Shown piece after piece: positions 8,328-15,376 of a stretch of 64,000 nucleotides of DNA (its first letter is position 1; each line of letters begins with the position of its first letter). Below the pieces are notes generated by a model. The model saw only the letters and a list, made by a program, of their open reading frames with translations. It made no database searches and had not been told where the DNA came from. The translations under genes and the position numbers were made by a program. This DNA comes from Candidatus Tisiphia endosymbiont of Melanophora roralis (GTDB lineage: Bacteria; Pseudomonadota; Alphaproteobacteria; Rickettsiales; Rickettsiaceae): contig NZ_OZ032161.1 of NCBI RefSeq assembly GCF_964026575.1, positions 248,001 to 312,000 on the forward strand, written 5' to 3'.

Positions 8328-9194
8328 TCAATAATTTGTTATTAATAATTCATTAGATGTTTTTCTATAATTTGACATAGAATATTTAACGGTAATAGTG
8401 CTAATATTAAAACCTTTATATACATCTCTAATAAAGCTTGTATCACTGTTAGAGAGCATAAGTTTCACACCTTTATTACTTAATTCTTTGGCAAAATTAC
8501 TAAGTCTTACTTGGTCATTTTCACCAAATGGTAACCTAGTATAAAAAGTTTCACCTGATTTATGATAAGGTGGATCAAAATAAACAAAATCATTGGTCTT
8601 AGGTTCAATAAACGAGAAATCACTTGCGTAAATTAGAGTATTTTGCAAAAGATTGCTGCATTGGTTAAGTATGATAGCAAAATTATTAGATTGACCATAC
8701 TGTCTAGTAGAATAAGACATTTGTACTTGGTTATATTTATTTACTCGATATACTCCTCTAAAAGAATATTGGTTTAAATACAAGAATCTTGCGGTAATTT
8801 CTAGAGGATCATTACTATTAACGTTATTATCTCTGATCTGATAATAATGTTCTTTAGTATGTTTTAACTTATATGATTCACATAATTCAATAATTTTTGC
8901 TGGATTCTTTTTGACAGCATTGTAGCTTGTTATAAGTTCAAGATTGATGTCAGATAAAAAACATTTTTTAAATCGATTTTTTACTTGAAAAAACAGTGCT
9001 CCACCACCAAGAAAAGGTTCATAATAATTATTTAAATCTAATGGAATGCGTTCAAGCAATTTATCAATAAATTTTCTTTTCCCTCCTACCCATTGAAAAA
9101 ATGGACTAATAATGGGATTAACTGTAGTACGAATAGCAGTTATTTTAGTAGCCGTGTTGATGCTTTCATTTCTAGTAATTTGCTGCTGGGTCAT
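8328..9194 (-). CDS. Dam-family DNA adenine-N6 methyltransferase
   Basis: 288 residues, the usual length for a D12-class enzyme. Motif X/I: PFFQWVGGKRKFIDKL near residue 31 and EPFLGGGALFF near residue 60. The catalytic DPPY motif is in FVYFDPPYHKSGETFY near residue 205. It transfers a methyl group from S-adenosylmethionine to adenine, GATC being the usual target of this family. No restriction gene is adjacent, so it is solitary, as in many prophages and mobile elements. Start: the ATG at 9194 follows GGATAAATTTAA, a weak site. Confidence 0.9.
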   Translation of the reverse strand: MTQQQITRNESINTATKITAIRTTVNPIISPFFQWVGGKRKFIDKLLERIPLDLNNYYEPFLGGGALFFQVKNRFKKCFLSDINLELITSYNAVKKNPAKIIELCESYKLKHTKEHYYQIRDNNVNSNDPLEITARFLYLNQYSFRGVYRVNKYNQVQMSYSTRQYGQSNNFAIILNQCSNLLQNTLIYASDFSFIEPKTNDFVYFDPPYHKSGETFYTRLPFGENDQVRLSNFAKELSNKGVKLMLSNSDTSFIRDVYKGFNISTITVKYSMSNYRKTSNELLITNY

Positions 9195-9292
9195 TTAAAT
9201 TTATCCTTCAATTGCTCTTTAGTAAAGCATAGAAGATTAACTAAAAACGAATAGTTGACATTTTTACCCATTTATTTTGTTGTTTAGTAGTC

Positions 9293-9341
9293 TTGACAAC
9301 TACATATGAATATATTAGAATATAATGTATTCACAGTACAT
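9293..9341 (+). promoter_or_regulatory. Promoter and operator of the RHH antitoxin operon
   Basis: TTGACA (9293-9298), a 17-nt spacer and TAGAAT (9316-9321) form a good sigma-70 promoter. Just downstream ATGTA (9325-9329) and TACAT (9337-9341) form an interrupted palindrome where an autorepressing antitoxin could bind. The promoter overlaps the upstream in-frame ATG at 9306, which argues for translation from 9351. Confidence 0.55.
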
Positions 9342-9350
9342 GACATTATT

Positions 9351-9602
9351 ATGACCACAATTACTACACGTATTCCAGATGATTTAAATAACTCTTTATC
9401 TTTGATAGCTAAATCAATGGAAAGATCAAAAAGCTATATTGTTCATAAAGCAATTGAAAGCTACATTAAAGAACAACTAGAAGATATAGAGGATGCAGAA
9501 GATGCTTTAGTACGAATAAAAAGTCCAAACAGAAAATTTTATACTTCTGAAGAAATGAAACAAAGATTAGAAGAAAAATATCGCACAAAGCAGAGTTTAT
9601 AA
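9351..9602 (+). CDS. Ribbon-helix-helix antitoxin (CopG/RelB-like)
   Basis: 83 residues from the ATG at 9351; an in-frame ATG at 9306 lies inside the promoter and is less likely. The N-terminus TTITTRIPDDLNNSLSLIAKSMERSKSYIVHKAIESYI is a classic ribbon-helix-helix domain, with the RIPDDL strand for DNA binding. The charged C-terminal half (about residues 45-83) would wrap the toxin. The overlapping downstream toxin gene is broken, so this antitoxin may persist as a plain repressor or as an anti-addiction factor. Confidence 0.82.
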   Translation: MTTITTRIPDDLNNSLSLIAKSMERSKSYIVHKAIESYIKEQLEDIEDAEDALVRIKSPNRKFYTSEEMKQRLEEKYRTKQSL

Positions 9603-9843
9603 AACTAAATGGGATGATAAAACAGATGCAGATTTATCAAATATTTCTCCTGATATCGCTTTAAAAATATACAATAAAGTGGAGAGCTATACATCAATGC
9701 CACAAAAATTAGGAAAGCCGTTAATTGGTAAATACAAAGGTCTTTATCGATGATACGGTGACTACAGAATACTTTATGAAACTGATTTAGAAAATAATTT
9801 GGTCATTATAAATAAAATAGGACATAGAAGTAAGATTTATTAG
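9580..9843 (+). pseudogene. RelE/ParE-type toxin, inactivated
   Basis: The frame from 9580 overlaps the antitoxin end and reads AQSRVYKTKWDDKTDADLSNIS...GLYR, then TGA (9751-9753), then YGDYRILYETDLENN...INKIGHRSKIY and a stop at 9841. This is a complete RelE-like fold with the YRxGDYRILYE strand and the terminal IGHRSKIY. Two defects are visible: the expected ATG is ATC at 9580-9582, and an in-frame TGA sits where W or a similar residue belongs. Both defects imply loss of toxin activity. Confidence 0.8.
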
Positions 9844-9860
9844 TTTAGAATTTTTATATT

Positions 9861-10004
9861 AGACTTCTTTCGAAACTCTACTTCTGCTGGTGATTTGTAC
9901 GTCGATGCGGTACTATAATCCTCACGTACATTAGAGTACGCTGCGGTTCTGCGTTCCGCGTCTCCTTCAAATCCCTCAGCATAAGCGAGTTTCGAAAGAA
10001 GTCT
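9861..10004. repeat. Rickettsia palindromic element, family A, copy A1 (144 bp)
   Basis: Bounded by AGACTTCTTTCGAAACTC and its perfect inverse GAGTTTCGAAAGAAGTCT. The length is 144 bp (48 codons), the same as copies at 42632-42775 and 10912-11055, and matching by position the copy at 58717-58860. It lies in noncoding DNA here. Confidence 0.9.
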
Positions 10005-10039
10005 ATTGATTTATTTTATCAGTAAAACTGGTAGGCTAC

Positions 10040-10273
10040 TTATAACAGTTGGTAAGAAAATAAAAAATCTAATAATTGTCGGTGGTGATAGATGCCAATT
10101 TTATTTTTAGCATTTGTTATATGTTTTTCTGCGGTTCTATACGATATGCCTAGTCTAGCTGCTATGTGTTTTTTAGGAAAGCCAAGAGCTACAAGTGTAA
10201 GGCATTCCATAGCTCTTTGAGTAAGAATGAAAGACTTGCCTAAATATTTTACGTTAATTTTAGTTGTTTTCAT
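10040..10273 (-). CDS. Small LuxR-type helix-turn-helix protein
   Basis: 77 residues, essentially one GerE/LuxR DNA-binding domain: LTQRAMECLTLVALGFPKKHIAARLGISYRTAEKHITNAKNKIG (about residues 17-60), including the EKHI recognition-helix signature. There is no receiver or autoinducer-binding domain. It lies 17 bp downstream of the RPE-bearing gene on the same strand, so the two are probably one operon. In Rickettsia, proteins of this kind are common on mobile elements. Target unknown. Confidence 0.8.
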   Translation of the reverse strand: MKTTKINVKYLGKSFILTQRAMECLTLVALGFPKKHIAARLGISYRTAEKHITNAKNKIGIYHHRQLLDFLFSYQLL

Positions 10274-10290
10274 AATAGGGCTTATTTTAG

Positions 10291-11115
10291 TTAATTGTTT
10301 AAAACCCTTTCAGGAAATAATTCTGTCAAGCTATTGGGGCTAAAAATTTTTACGTATAAGTTATTGTTGTGTAAGTTTTGGCAGTATGAATTACTGCATC
10401 TTATACTACATAGAACTAGGCTAACACAAAGACTTACAAGACTAATAAACTGTTCAAAAGATTCAAAGTGGCTAAGGTAATAGCTAATAATTTCTGGACT
10501 ATTAGTTGATGGCAAAAAGTAAAATCCTTCAATTTTATCTTTGGTTCTTTGGTAAATGACAAAACCGTTACATGCTTGCTGACTGTAGAATTGTATTAGA
10601 GATTGGTAGCTGAGATTTTTATTTTGGATATTTTGGCTATTGTCAATATTTTTGGTGCAAAAATTTCGGGTACAAAAACCCATAGTTGTGCCATTGCTCA
10701 AAAATTGACGATAGCCAAATTCTTGAATCTGTAAGTTAAATGTACCAGTTAATTGGTCAATCAGTTTTGCTTGTAGTACATTTTTTACTAAACCAGTAAA
10801 CACAACTTCATTGATTAAACACTGGTTCATTAGCCGCTCACTCATTGGATATTTAATCATTTTTTTACCATTTTGTTCATGCTTACTCTCACTATTTTTG
10901 TAAATTTCGTTAGACTTCTCGCATAATACTACTTCTGCTGGTGATTTAGACAATGAGTCTAGACTCAAATCCGTAACAGAATTTGAGTACGCTGCGGATT
11001 GAAGTTCTGAGTCTCCGTCAAATCCTTGCACAGAAGCAAATTCTGCAAGAAGTCCATTAACTGGCTTCATTGAAGCAAGCTGAGGTTGAGATTTTTCTAA
11101 GGTAGTTTTGTTCAT
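10291..11115 (-). CDS. Protein of unknown function carrying an in-frame RPE
   Basis: 274 residues. Codons 21-68 coincide exactly with a 144-bp palindromic element (10912-11055) and encode GLLAEFASVQ...EVVLCEKS. Removing them would join MKPVN to NEIYKN. The remaining ~226 residues have no signal peptide. The C-terminal half contains a hydrophobic patch (FISLVSLCVSLVLCSIRCSNSY) and several Cys. The family is not recognised; its place ahead of the LuxR-type gene and behind a pair of operators suggests a regulated function of the mobile element. I see no catalytic motif. Confidence 0.65.
   Translation of the reverse strand: MNKTTLEKSQPQLASMKPVNGLLAEFASVQGFDGDSELQSAAYSNSVTDLSLDSLSKSPAEVVLCEKSNEIYKNSESKHEQNGKKMIKYPMSERLMNQCLINEVVFTGLVKNVLQAKLIDQLTGTFNLQIQEFGYRQFLSNGTTMGFCTRNFCTKNIDNSQNIQNKNLSYQSLIQFYSQQACNGFVIYQRTKDKIEGFYFLPSTNSPEIISYYLSHFESFEQFISLVSLCVSLVLCSIRCSNSYCQNLHNNNLYVKIFSPNSLTELFPERVLNN
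10912..11055. repeat. Rickettsia palindromic element, family A, copy A3, inside a coding region
   Basis: Exactly 144 bp, from AGACTTCT to AGAAGTCC, aligned without gaps to the element at 9861-10004. It is read in frame on the minus strand as codons 21-68 of the surrounding gene. The terminal arms are less perfect than in the noncoding copies. Confidence 0.88.
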
Positions 11116-11180
11116 AATTTTTACTCTAATTGCCTTTATTAATCACAGTATGACAAGGTTTTTTTATAAAACAATAGGCT

Positions 11181-11262
11181 TTTCATTGCATGAAATGGTC
11201 TTTTATATAAAAAAGAAAGACTAAAGCAAAAAAATAATTTAAATTATTTCATATTGTGAAAT
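11181..11262. promoter_or_regulatory. Pair of 16-bp operators upstream of the RPE-bearing gene
   Basis: TTTCATTGCATGAAAT (11181-11196) and TTTCATATTGTGAAAT (11247-11262) are 66 bp apart, start to start. They share the half-site TTTCA / TGAAA with the pair at 12861-12942, which has the same 66-bp spacing. They lie upstream of the minus-strand gene starting at 11115 and are likely bound by a repressor of the element. Confidence 0.7.
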
Positions 11263-11308
11263 TTATTTTATCAAATGCACCTTTAACTTCCACTTGCTAC
11301 TACCCCGC

Positions 11309-11662
11309 CTAACAGTAACGTTTTATCTCTGCGGTGAAATAAGCAAATGACCTTGGGTGTTCAAGTTGATGCTGGCAAATGCGAGCTACTACTTGCTCGA
11401 TTTTTTGGTAGATAAAATCTTTGCTAATACCGCTTTCTAGCCATTCTATAAGCAACGACGCATCTGCTGGTAAAACCATATCGTGCTTATTGAACAACCC
11501 TTGTAGCTTTTGAGTTAGTTCTGCTATTTCGGTTTTTGCTAATTTGGCAATCACTGGTGACTTATCCACAAGCCTATCATCATCCTCTAATCTTATATCA
11601 ATATAATTATCTTTAGACGCGTGCGTACGTAGGTAATACGATCGTATATACGGTCGTATCAT
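11309..11662 (-). CDS. C-terminal part of a DUF1376-type replication protein, separate frame
   Basis: 117 residues, starting at an ATG inside the end of the preceding gene (50-bp overlap). After the first ~15 residues (IRPYIRSYYLRTHASKDNYID) it is a soluble helical segment, including LVDKSPVIAKLAKTEIAELTQKL and RSFAYFTAEIKRYC. The latter pattern, helices plus a final aromatic FAYF, is common at the C-terminus of phage replication proteins. It may be the second half of the upstream gene separated by a frameshift in a palindrome-rich spot (11636-11659), or a truly separate, translationally coupled gene. Confidence 0.55.
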   Translation of the reverse strand: MIRPYIRSYYLRTHASKDNYIDIRLEDDDRLVDKSPVIAKLAKTEIAELTQKLQGLFNKHDMVLPADASLLIEWLESGISKDFIYQKIEQVVARICQHQLEHPRSFAYFTAEIKRYC

Positions 11663-12035
11663 TAGAGGGGGTATCTTTTTCCTCTGCAGATTCGATCAGT
11701 TGACTACGATGTTTCTCCCATCTCTTTGCTATATTCAAGGAATTTTGTTGTGATACTTTTATAAGTTTTTGGCATTCATTTTTCAACCTCAAATGTGTAA
11801 AAGTTTTATCAGAAAAAATGAAAAAATTTTGCAAAATTTTTTTATAATTTTGCCATTTTTTTAGCGAAATATTTAAAAAATGTGCTAATTTTTGGTCATT
11901 ATTTGGCAATTTTCCACCACTTATCCACATATGTTCAAGTAGTCTAATGTAAATTCCTAATTCATCATGTCTAAGTAAATTAGTGCCATAAAGAAAAGCT
12001 GATAGAGAAAAGGGTTTGCTCTTAGATTTTAACAT
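11613..12035 (-). CDS. DUF1376-domain (phage/plasmid replication-type) protein
   Basis: 140 residues. Residues ~9-110 follow the DUF1376 pattern: a start near LSAFLYGTNLL, the helix DELGIYIRLLEHMWISGGKLPNNDQKLAHFL, then KKWQNYKKILQNFF and the basic helix SLNIAKRWEKHRSQ. DUF1376 proteins occur in phage replication modules as YdaU-like initiator or helicase-loader partners. Two DnaA boxes lie in this gene and its partner (11562-11570, 11921-11929), and a DnaA-box cluster lies just upstream. The C-terminus runs into iteron-like palindromes and stops, probably through a frameshift. The start is the ATG at 12035. Confidence 0.65.
   Translation of the reverse strand: MLKSKSKPFSLSAFLYGTNLLRHDELGIYIRLLEHMWISGGKLPNNDQKLAHFLNISLKKWQNYKKILQNFFIFSDKTFTHLRLKNECQKLIKVSQQNSLNIAKRWEKHRSQLIESAEEKDTPSNDTTVYTIVLPTYARV
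11636..11659. repeat. Tandem 12-bp palindromes, iteron-like
   Basis: ATACGATCGTAT (11636-11647, perfect palindrome) is followed directly by ATACGGTCGTAT (11648-11659). A third copy, ATACGAGCGTAT, lies at 12113-12124 upstream of the DUF1376 gene. The consensus is ATACGRNCGTAT. The tandem pair sits exactly in the overlap of the two replication-gene frames. Confidence 0.6.
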
Positions 12036-12524
12036 AATAATCTCCTATAATTTTAGATAATTTAGCTGTAAAAACTCATAAAAAAACTCTCAAAAAATGG
12101 CAAAAAAAAACTATACGAGCGTATAAATCAAAAAAAAACCTAAAAAAATGCAAAAAAAATCCCAAAAAAGTTATAAAAAAATCCAAATTTCACCTCTTAT
12201 CCACAGGGTAAAAAAACTTATCCACGTGATATCCACATATTATACACATATTCATCCACAGATTAATGCACGGATTTTGTGGATAACTTTTACCACTTAG
12301 TACCTAAAATTAAGAAGATTTTATTGATATTTACAACTAATAATAACCTTGCTATTTCGGTTAGCTATAAAAACATATAATCAACTCAAATGATTATATG
12401 TAATAAAAATAACAACCTAAAAGTAAATGTTATAGATAAGCTATTTAAGTATAAGATTATTCTCTACCACTTAACTAGCTTAAGTAATTAGTCGATAAAA
12501 GAGATTTATAACGAACTGACAGTA
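12036..12524. other. Origin-like region: A-tracts plus DnaA-box cluster
   Basis: 12060-12185 is very A-rich, with repeated runs of 6-9 A, and holds an iteron-like ATACGAGCGTAT (12113-12124). A dense set of DnaA boxes follows: TTATCCACA 12197-12205, TTATCCACG 12218-12226, ATATCCACA 12229-12237, TTATACACA 12240-12248, TCATCCACA 12252-12260, and an inverted TTATCCACA at 12278-12286. Six boxes in 90 bp beside an AT-rich tract and a replication gene fit a DnaA-dependent plasmid or phage origin. 12300-12524 shows only AT-rich noncoding DNA. Confidence 0.7.
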
Positions 12525-12785
12525 TCAATAGCTAAAATCTATTTCAGGTTTGGGGGGGTTCTTTTTATTTTTTAATTCTTCTTCAAATATTTGGTCAGAA
12601 AGCTTAAAAAAAATGTTGGCATCAACTGCTCCCTTAGTAACCGTGTAAATTTTGATCATAGCCTTACGCCCAGGTATTGTTTCTTCGTAGACATATTTAT
12701 GTACTAAACTTTGATTCTTGCCTATCATTTCAGCAAATTCTCGTACGGACACTTTAGACAGTTCTAACCATGTGAGTAATTTCAT
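12525..12785 (-). CDS. XRE/Cro-type repressor of the integrated element
   Basis: 86 residues. The HTH covers residues ~3-50: LTWLELSKVSVREFAEMIGKNQSLVHKYVYEETIPGRKAMIKIYTVTKG, with the turn at MIGKNQ. A charged tail with a Pro-rich end (NPPKPEIDFSY) follows. It resembles phage Cro proteins and plasmid repressors. It faces the plus-strand gene at 13021 across a 235-bp gap containing two TTTCA/TGAAA operators, so it is the prime candidate to bind those sites and the second pair at 11181-11262. That assignment is inference from position. Confidence 0.75.
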   Translation of the reverse strand: MKLLTWLELSKVSVREFAEMIGKNQSLVHKYVYEETIPGRKAMIKIYTVTKGAVDANIFFKLSDQIFEEELKNKKNPPKPEIDFSY

Positions 12786-12860
12786 AACGATTAGTATTAA
12801 GATTTAATCCTTACTAACAAAACACTATTAGTTGTCTAAATACAAAGAATTTAAAAGAAA

Positions 12861-12942
12861 TTTCATATCATGAAATTTTTTTACATATTAAACCAAATAA
12901 GGCAGGAGTTTATCAGTTATAGATCGTTTCACGTTATGAAAT
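12861..12942. promoter_or_regulatory. Pair of 16-bp operators in a divergent promoter region
   Basis: TTTCATATCATGAAAT (12861-12876, an interrupted palindrome) and TTTCACGTTATGAAAT (12927-12942) lie between the XRE gene (leftward) and the 13021 gene (rightward). Their spacing, 66 bp start to start, equals that of the pair at 11181-11262. This suits cooperative binding or looping by one repressor. Confidence 0.72.
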
Positions 12943-13020
12943 GGCTATTGTAAATCAGAAAAAAATAGTTAACAGTAATATAAAGCCGTAGGGCTAAAAG
13001 CTTAACAACAGAGGAATATT

Positions 13021-13269
13021 ATGCAAAATGCTGATATGCAACAGATGATAAAAGAAATAGATAGAGATAAACGTTCGTCTGAAGAAATTTACACAGCAAT
13101 TGTTAGTAAACTAACAATTATGTCTAAAGGTAAACTTACAGACCAAGAACTTCACGCAGCAGCTAGAAACTTAATAGGTTTTTGTCAGGAGATTATCGAT
13201 TATAAGATGAAAAAGCAAAGGACTGAGCAAAGTAAGATGAAATGTGATTTAAAAAAAGCCCATATTTAG
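13021..13269 (+). CDS. Small helical protein of unknown function
   Basis: 82 residues, highly charged and probably all helix (QMIKEIDRDKRSSEEIYTAIVSKL ... ELHAAARNLIGFCQEIIDYKMKKQRTEQSK). It has a good ribosome site (AGAGGAA, 6 nt before the ATG). No family is recognised. It is divergent from the XRE repressor gene and shares the operator-bearing control region, so it is likely an early or regulatory gene of the element, comparable in position to accessory genes next to a phage cro. Low similarity to anything I know. Confidence 0.6.
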   Translation: MQNADMQQMIKEIDRDKRSSEEIYTAIVSKLTIMSKGKLTDQELHAAARNLIGFCQEIIDYKMKKQRTEQSKMKCDLKKAHI

Positions 13270-13589
13270 ACTTGGAGAGTAATAATCAAAAGTACTCCAA
13301 AATACGCAAGAATACTAAAAAGCGTTGTGCGAGCCTTGAAATAGCTAAATAAGGGTATCTATGATAAAGCACTTGATCAAGTTACTCCTGCTATGACTAA
13401 AAACAATTATTTTTACAATAACCAAAAATTATTAATGCTAAATAAATGTTACACTTGGCTCTAATACTGAAGGAGATGGGGTAATTTAATAATAATTCAA
13501 CTTGACTTGTGCGGTGCTTGATATATCTCTGCTCTTTGAGTAGATACTACTTTCTAATTAAAGCAAAATTTATTATCTAAGGAGAAAAT
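13270..13589. other. Noncoding gap before the recombinase
   Basis: 320 bp with no open frame worth calling and no clear promoter. The recombinase ribosome site (AAGGAGAAAAT) closes it. No direct repeat of the tRNA-Ser 3' end is seen here. Confidence 0.4.
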
Positions 13590-15116
13590 ATGACAGACAA
13601 AGCAACAAAATCAATAATTTTAGTTCGTGTTTCAACAAGGGAGCAAGAAGAAGGGTATTCAATTGAAGCTCAAAAATATAGATTAGTAGAATATTGCCAA
13701 CGTAAAAATCTTGAAGTTATCGAAACTTTTGAAATTATCGAATCTTCAAGCAGAGGTGATCGCAAACAATTTAAAGAGATGATCAAATTTGCTAAAAGCC
13801 ATAGAGAAACAATTGCTATAGTTGCTGATAAAGTAGATCGAGTACAAAGAAGAATCTCAGAAATTTCATTACTAGAAGAACCAATAAAAGCTGGTAAGAT
13901 AGAATTACATTTTAGAACAGAAGGTTACATAATAGATAAAGATTCTCAGTCTCATGCAAAGCTAATGTGGGGAATGAACGTATTGATGGCACAATCTTAC
14001 GTTGATAGTTTAAGTGATAACGTTAAAAGAAGCCTAGATCATAAATTGCGTAAAGGAGAGTGGATAGGGCCAGCTCCTCTTGGTTACCTAAATAGTCGAG
14101 ATGAAAGAGGAAACAGTATAGTAATTCTCGATCCTGTAAGAGGTTCTATCATAAAAAAACTCTTTGAAGAATATGCAACAGGAATGTATACTCTTAATTA
14201 TTTGACTGAAAAAGCTAAGGAGCTTGGTCTTAGAAGCAAAAACAATTGCTACGTCAATAAAACAGTAGTGCATCGCATGATCCAACAACCATTTTATTAC
14301 GGTGAAATGAGAGTAAAAGGAGAGATGTGGTCACATGGTTACCAAGCAATTATAACAAAAGAGACTTTTATGGCATGTAAAGATGTACGTTTAGGGTGGA
14401 AGAAGAAGCCTTTTAAATATGGTGGTAAGGATTTTCTTTTTAGAGGATTAATCACCTGTGCAGTAACTGGTAAAGTTGTAACAGCTGAAACTCACAGCAA
14501 AACATATTCAGATGGCAAAGTGGACGAATGGACTTATTTAGGTACATGGGATCCAAAGAATCCAAACAAAAAGATTTATGTAAGAGAAGATGAGGTTTTA
14601 AAGCAGGTAGAAGAGGTTTTTAAAAGAATAGGTATAAGAGACCCAGAAATGCTAAAAGAGACTCTAGCCTATTTAAAAAACACAAATGAGCTAAAGAAAG
14701 ATGAGCATGGGCAAGCAACAGCTGCTTTAAAGAAAGAACATACCGAAAATGAGAATAGATTAAATTCATTAATAGATTTGCGACTCAATGGAGAACTTAG
14801 TACAGAAGAATTTCAAAGAAAAAAACAACAATTAAAAGATCGCCAATATGAAATTGCTCGTTTAATTAAAGTTTATGAGGAAGCAGACGATAAATTTACT
14901 GATACCGCTACAACGCTAATAACTCTAGCATCTGAAGCCTATGAAACTTTTAAAGGTTCTGAAATGCCCCAAAAACGCAAAATGATAAATTTCGTATTTC
15001 AGAACCTCAAACTAAGGGGCAAAAAACTTGAGACCTCCCTACGTTTCCCGTTCGATATTTTTGAAAAAACGACAACTTGTACCGAATGGCGGAGAGGAGG
15101 GGATTTGAACCCCTGA
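13590..15116 (+). CDS. Large serine recombinase (site-specific integrase)
   Basis: 508 residues. The resolvase catalytic domain covers ~8-150, with the nucleophile S15 in LVRVSTREQ and Arg-rich motifs (RVQRRISE) downstream. The Recombinase domain follows (GPAPLGYLNSRDERG, about 158-260). The zinc-ribbon region (~280-330) keeps only one obvious Cys (LFRGLITCAVTGK), so the zinc site looks lost. A coiled coil (~372-430) is as usual. Large serine recombinases integrate phages and plasmids at attB sites. The last ~15 codons read through tRNA-Ser DNA in antisense (ending RRGGDLNP), so the gene's 3' end was fixed by integration next to that tRNA. AAGGAGAAAAT precedes the ATG. Confidence 0.85.
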   Translation: MTDKATKSIILVRVSTREQEEGYSIEAQKYRLVEYCQRKNLEVIETFEIIESSSRGDRKQFKEMIKFAKSHRETIAIVADKVDRVQRRISEISLLEEPIKAGKIELHFRTEGYIIDKDSQSHAKLMWGMNVLMAQSYVDSLSDNVKRSLDHKLRKGEWIGPAPLGYLNSRDERGNSIVILDPVRGSIIKKLFEEYATGMYTLNYLTEKAKELGLRSKNNCYVNKTVVHRMIQQPFYYGEMRVKGEMWSHGYQAIITKETFMACKDVRLGWKKKPFKYGGKDFLFRGLITCAVTGKVVTAETHSKTYSDGKVDEWTYLGTWDPKNPNKKIYVREDEVLKQVEEVFKRIGIRDPEMLKETLAYLKNTNELKKDEHGQATAALKKEHTENENRLNSLIDLRLNGELSTEEFQRKKQQLKDRQYEIARLIKVYEEADDKFTDTATTLITLASEAYETFKGSEMPQKRKMINFVFQNLKLRGKKLETSLRFPFDIFEKTTTCTEWRRGGDLNP

Positions 15117-15174
15117 CACGTTACCGTGAACACGCTTTCCAGGCGAGCGCCTTAAACCACTCGGCCACCTCTCC
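15087..15174 (-). tRNA. tRNA-Ser (GGA)
   Basis: 88 nt on the minus strand with encoded CCA. The acceptor stem GGAGAGG pairs with CCTCTCC, the anticodon loop carries GGA, and a long variable arm (GTGTTCACGGTAACG) is typical of serine tRNA. It reads UCC/UCU codons. Its 3' end abuts the serine recombinase gene and overlaps that frame by 30 bp, marking it as the probable attachment site of the 10-15 kb element. Confidence 0.95.
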
Positions 15175-15376
15175 ATCTATAGGAATTCAGAATAACAAGT
15201 TACATCAGATTCGGTTAACTACGTAAACAATAGGTTTGGTATACTATTCGTCTTTAAAGTGTTAGCATTGTCTTACTATCGGGACTTTGCGTACTCACAT
15301 ACTAAATATACGATTAGTTAACTTGCCACTCGTACTCCTAGCCAATTCTTTAAAGCAGAAGTGTATCTACAGTTTG

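Noticed and set aside
8328-9194. Dam methylase as part of a restriction system with a neighbour
   Set aside because: Neither flank carries a nuclease gene; the nearest such domain is 14 kb away in a self-contained enzyme.
9306-9350. Upstream start for the RHH antitoxin
   Set aside because: It lies inside a good promoter (TTGACA-17-TAGAAT); the ATG at 9351 starts the conserved domain.
14088-14288. Minus-strand frame inside the recombinase gene
   Set aside because: Shadow of the recombinase frame with no domain or start signal.
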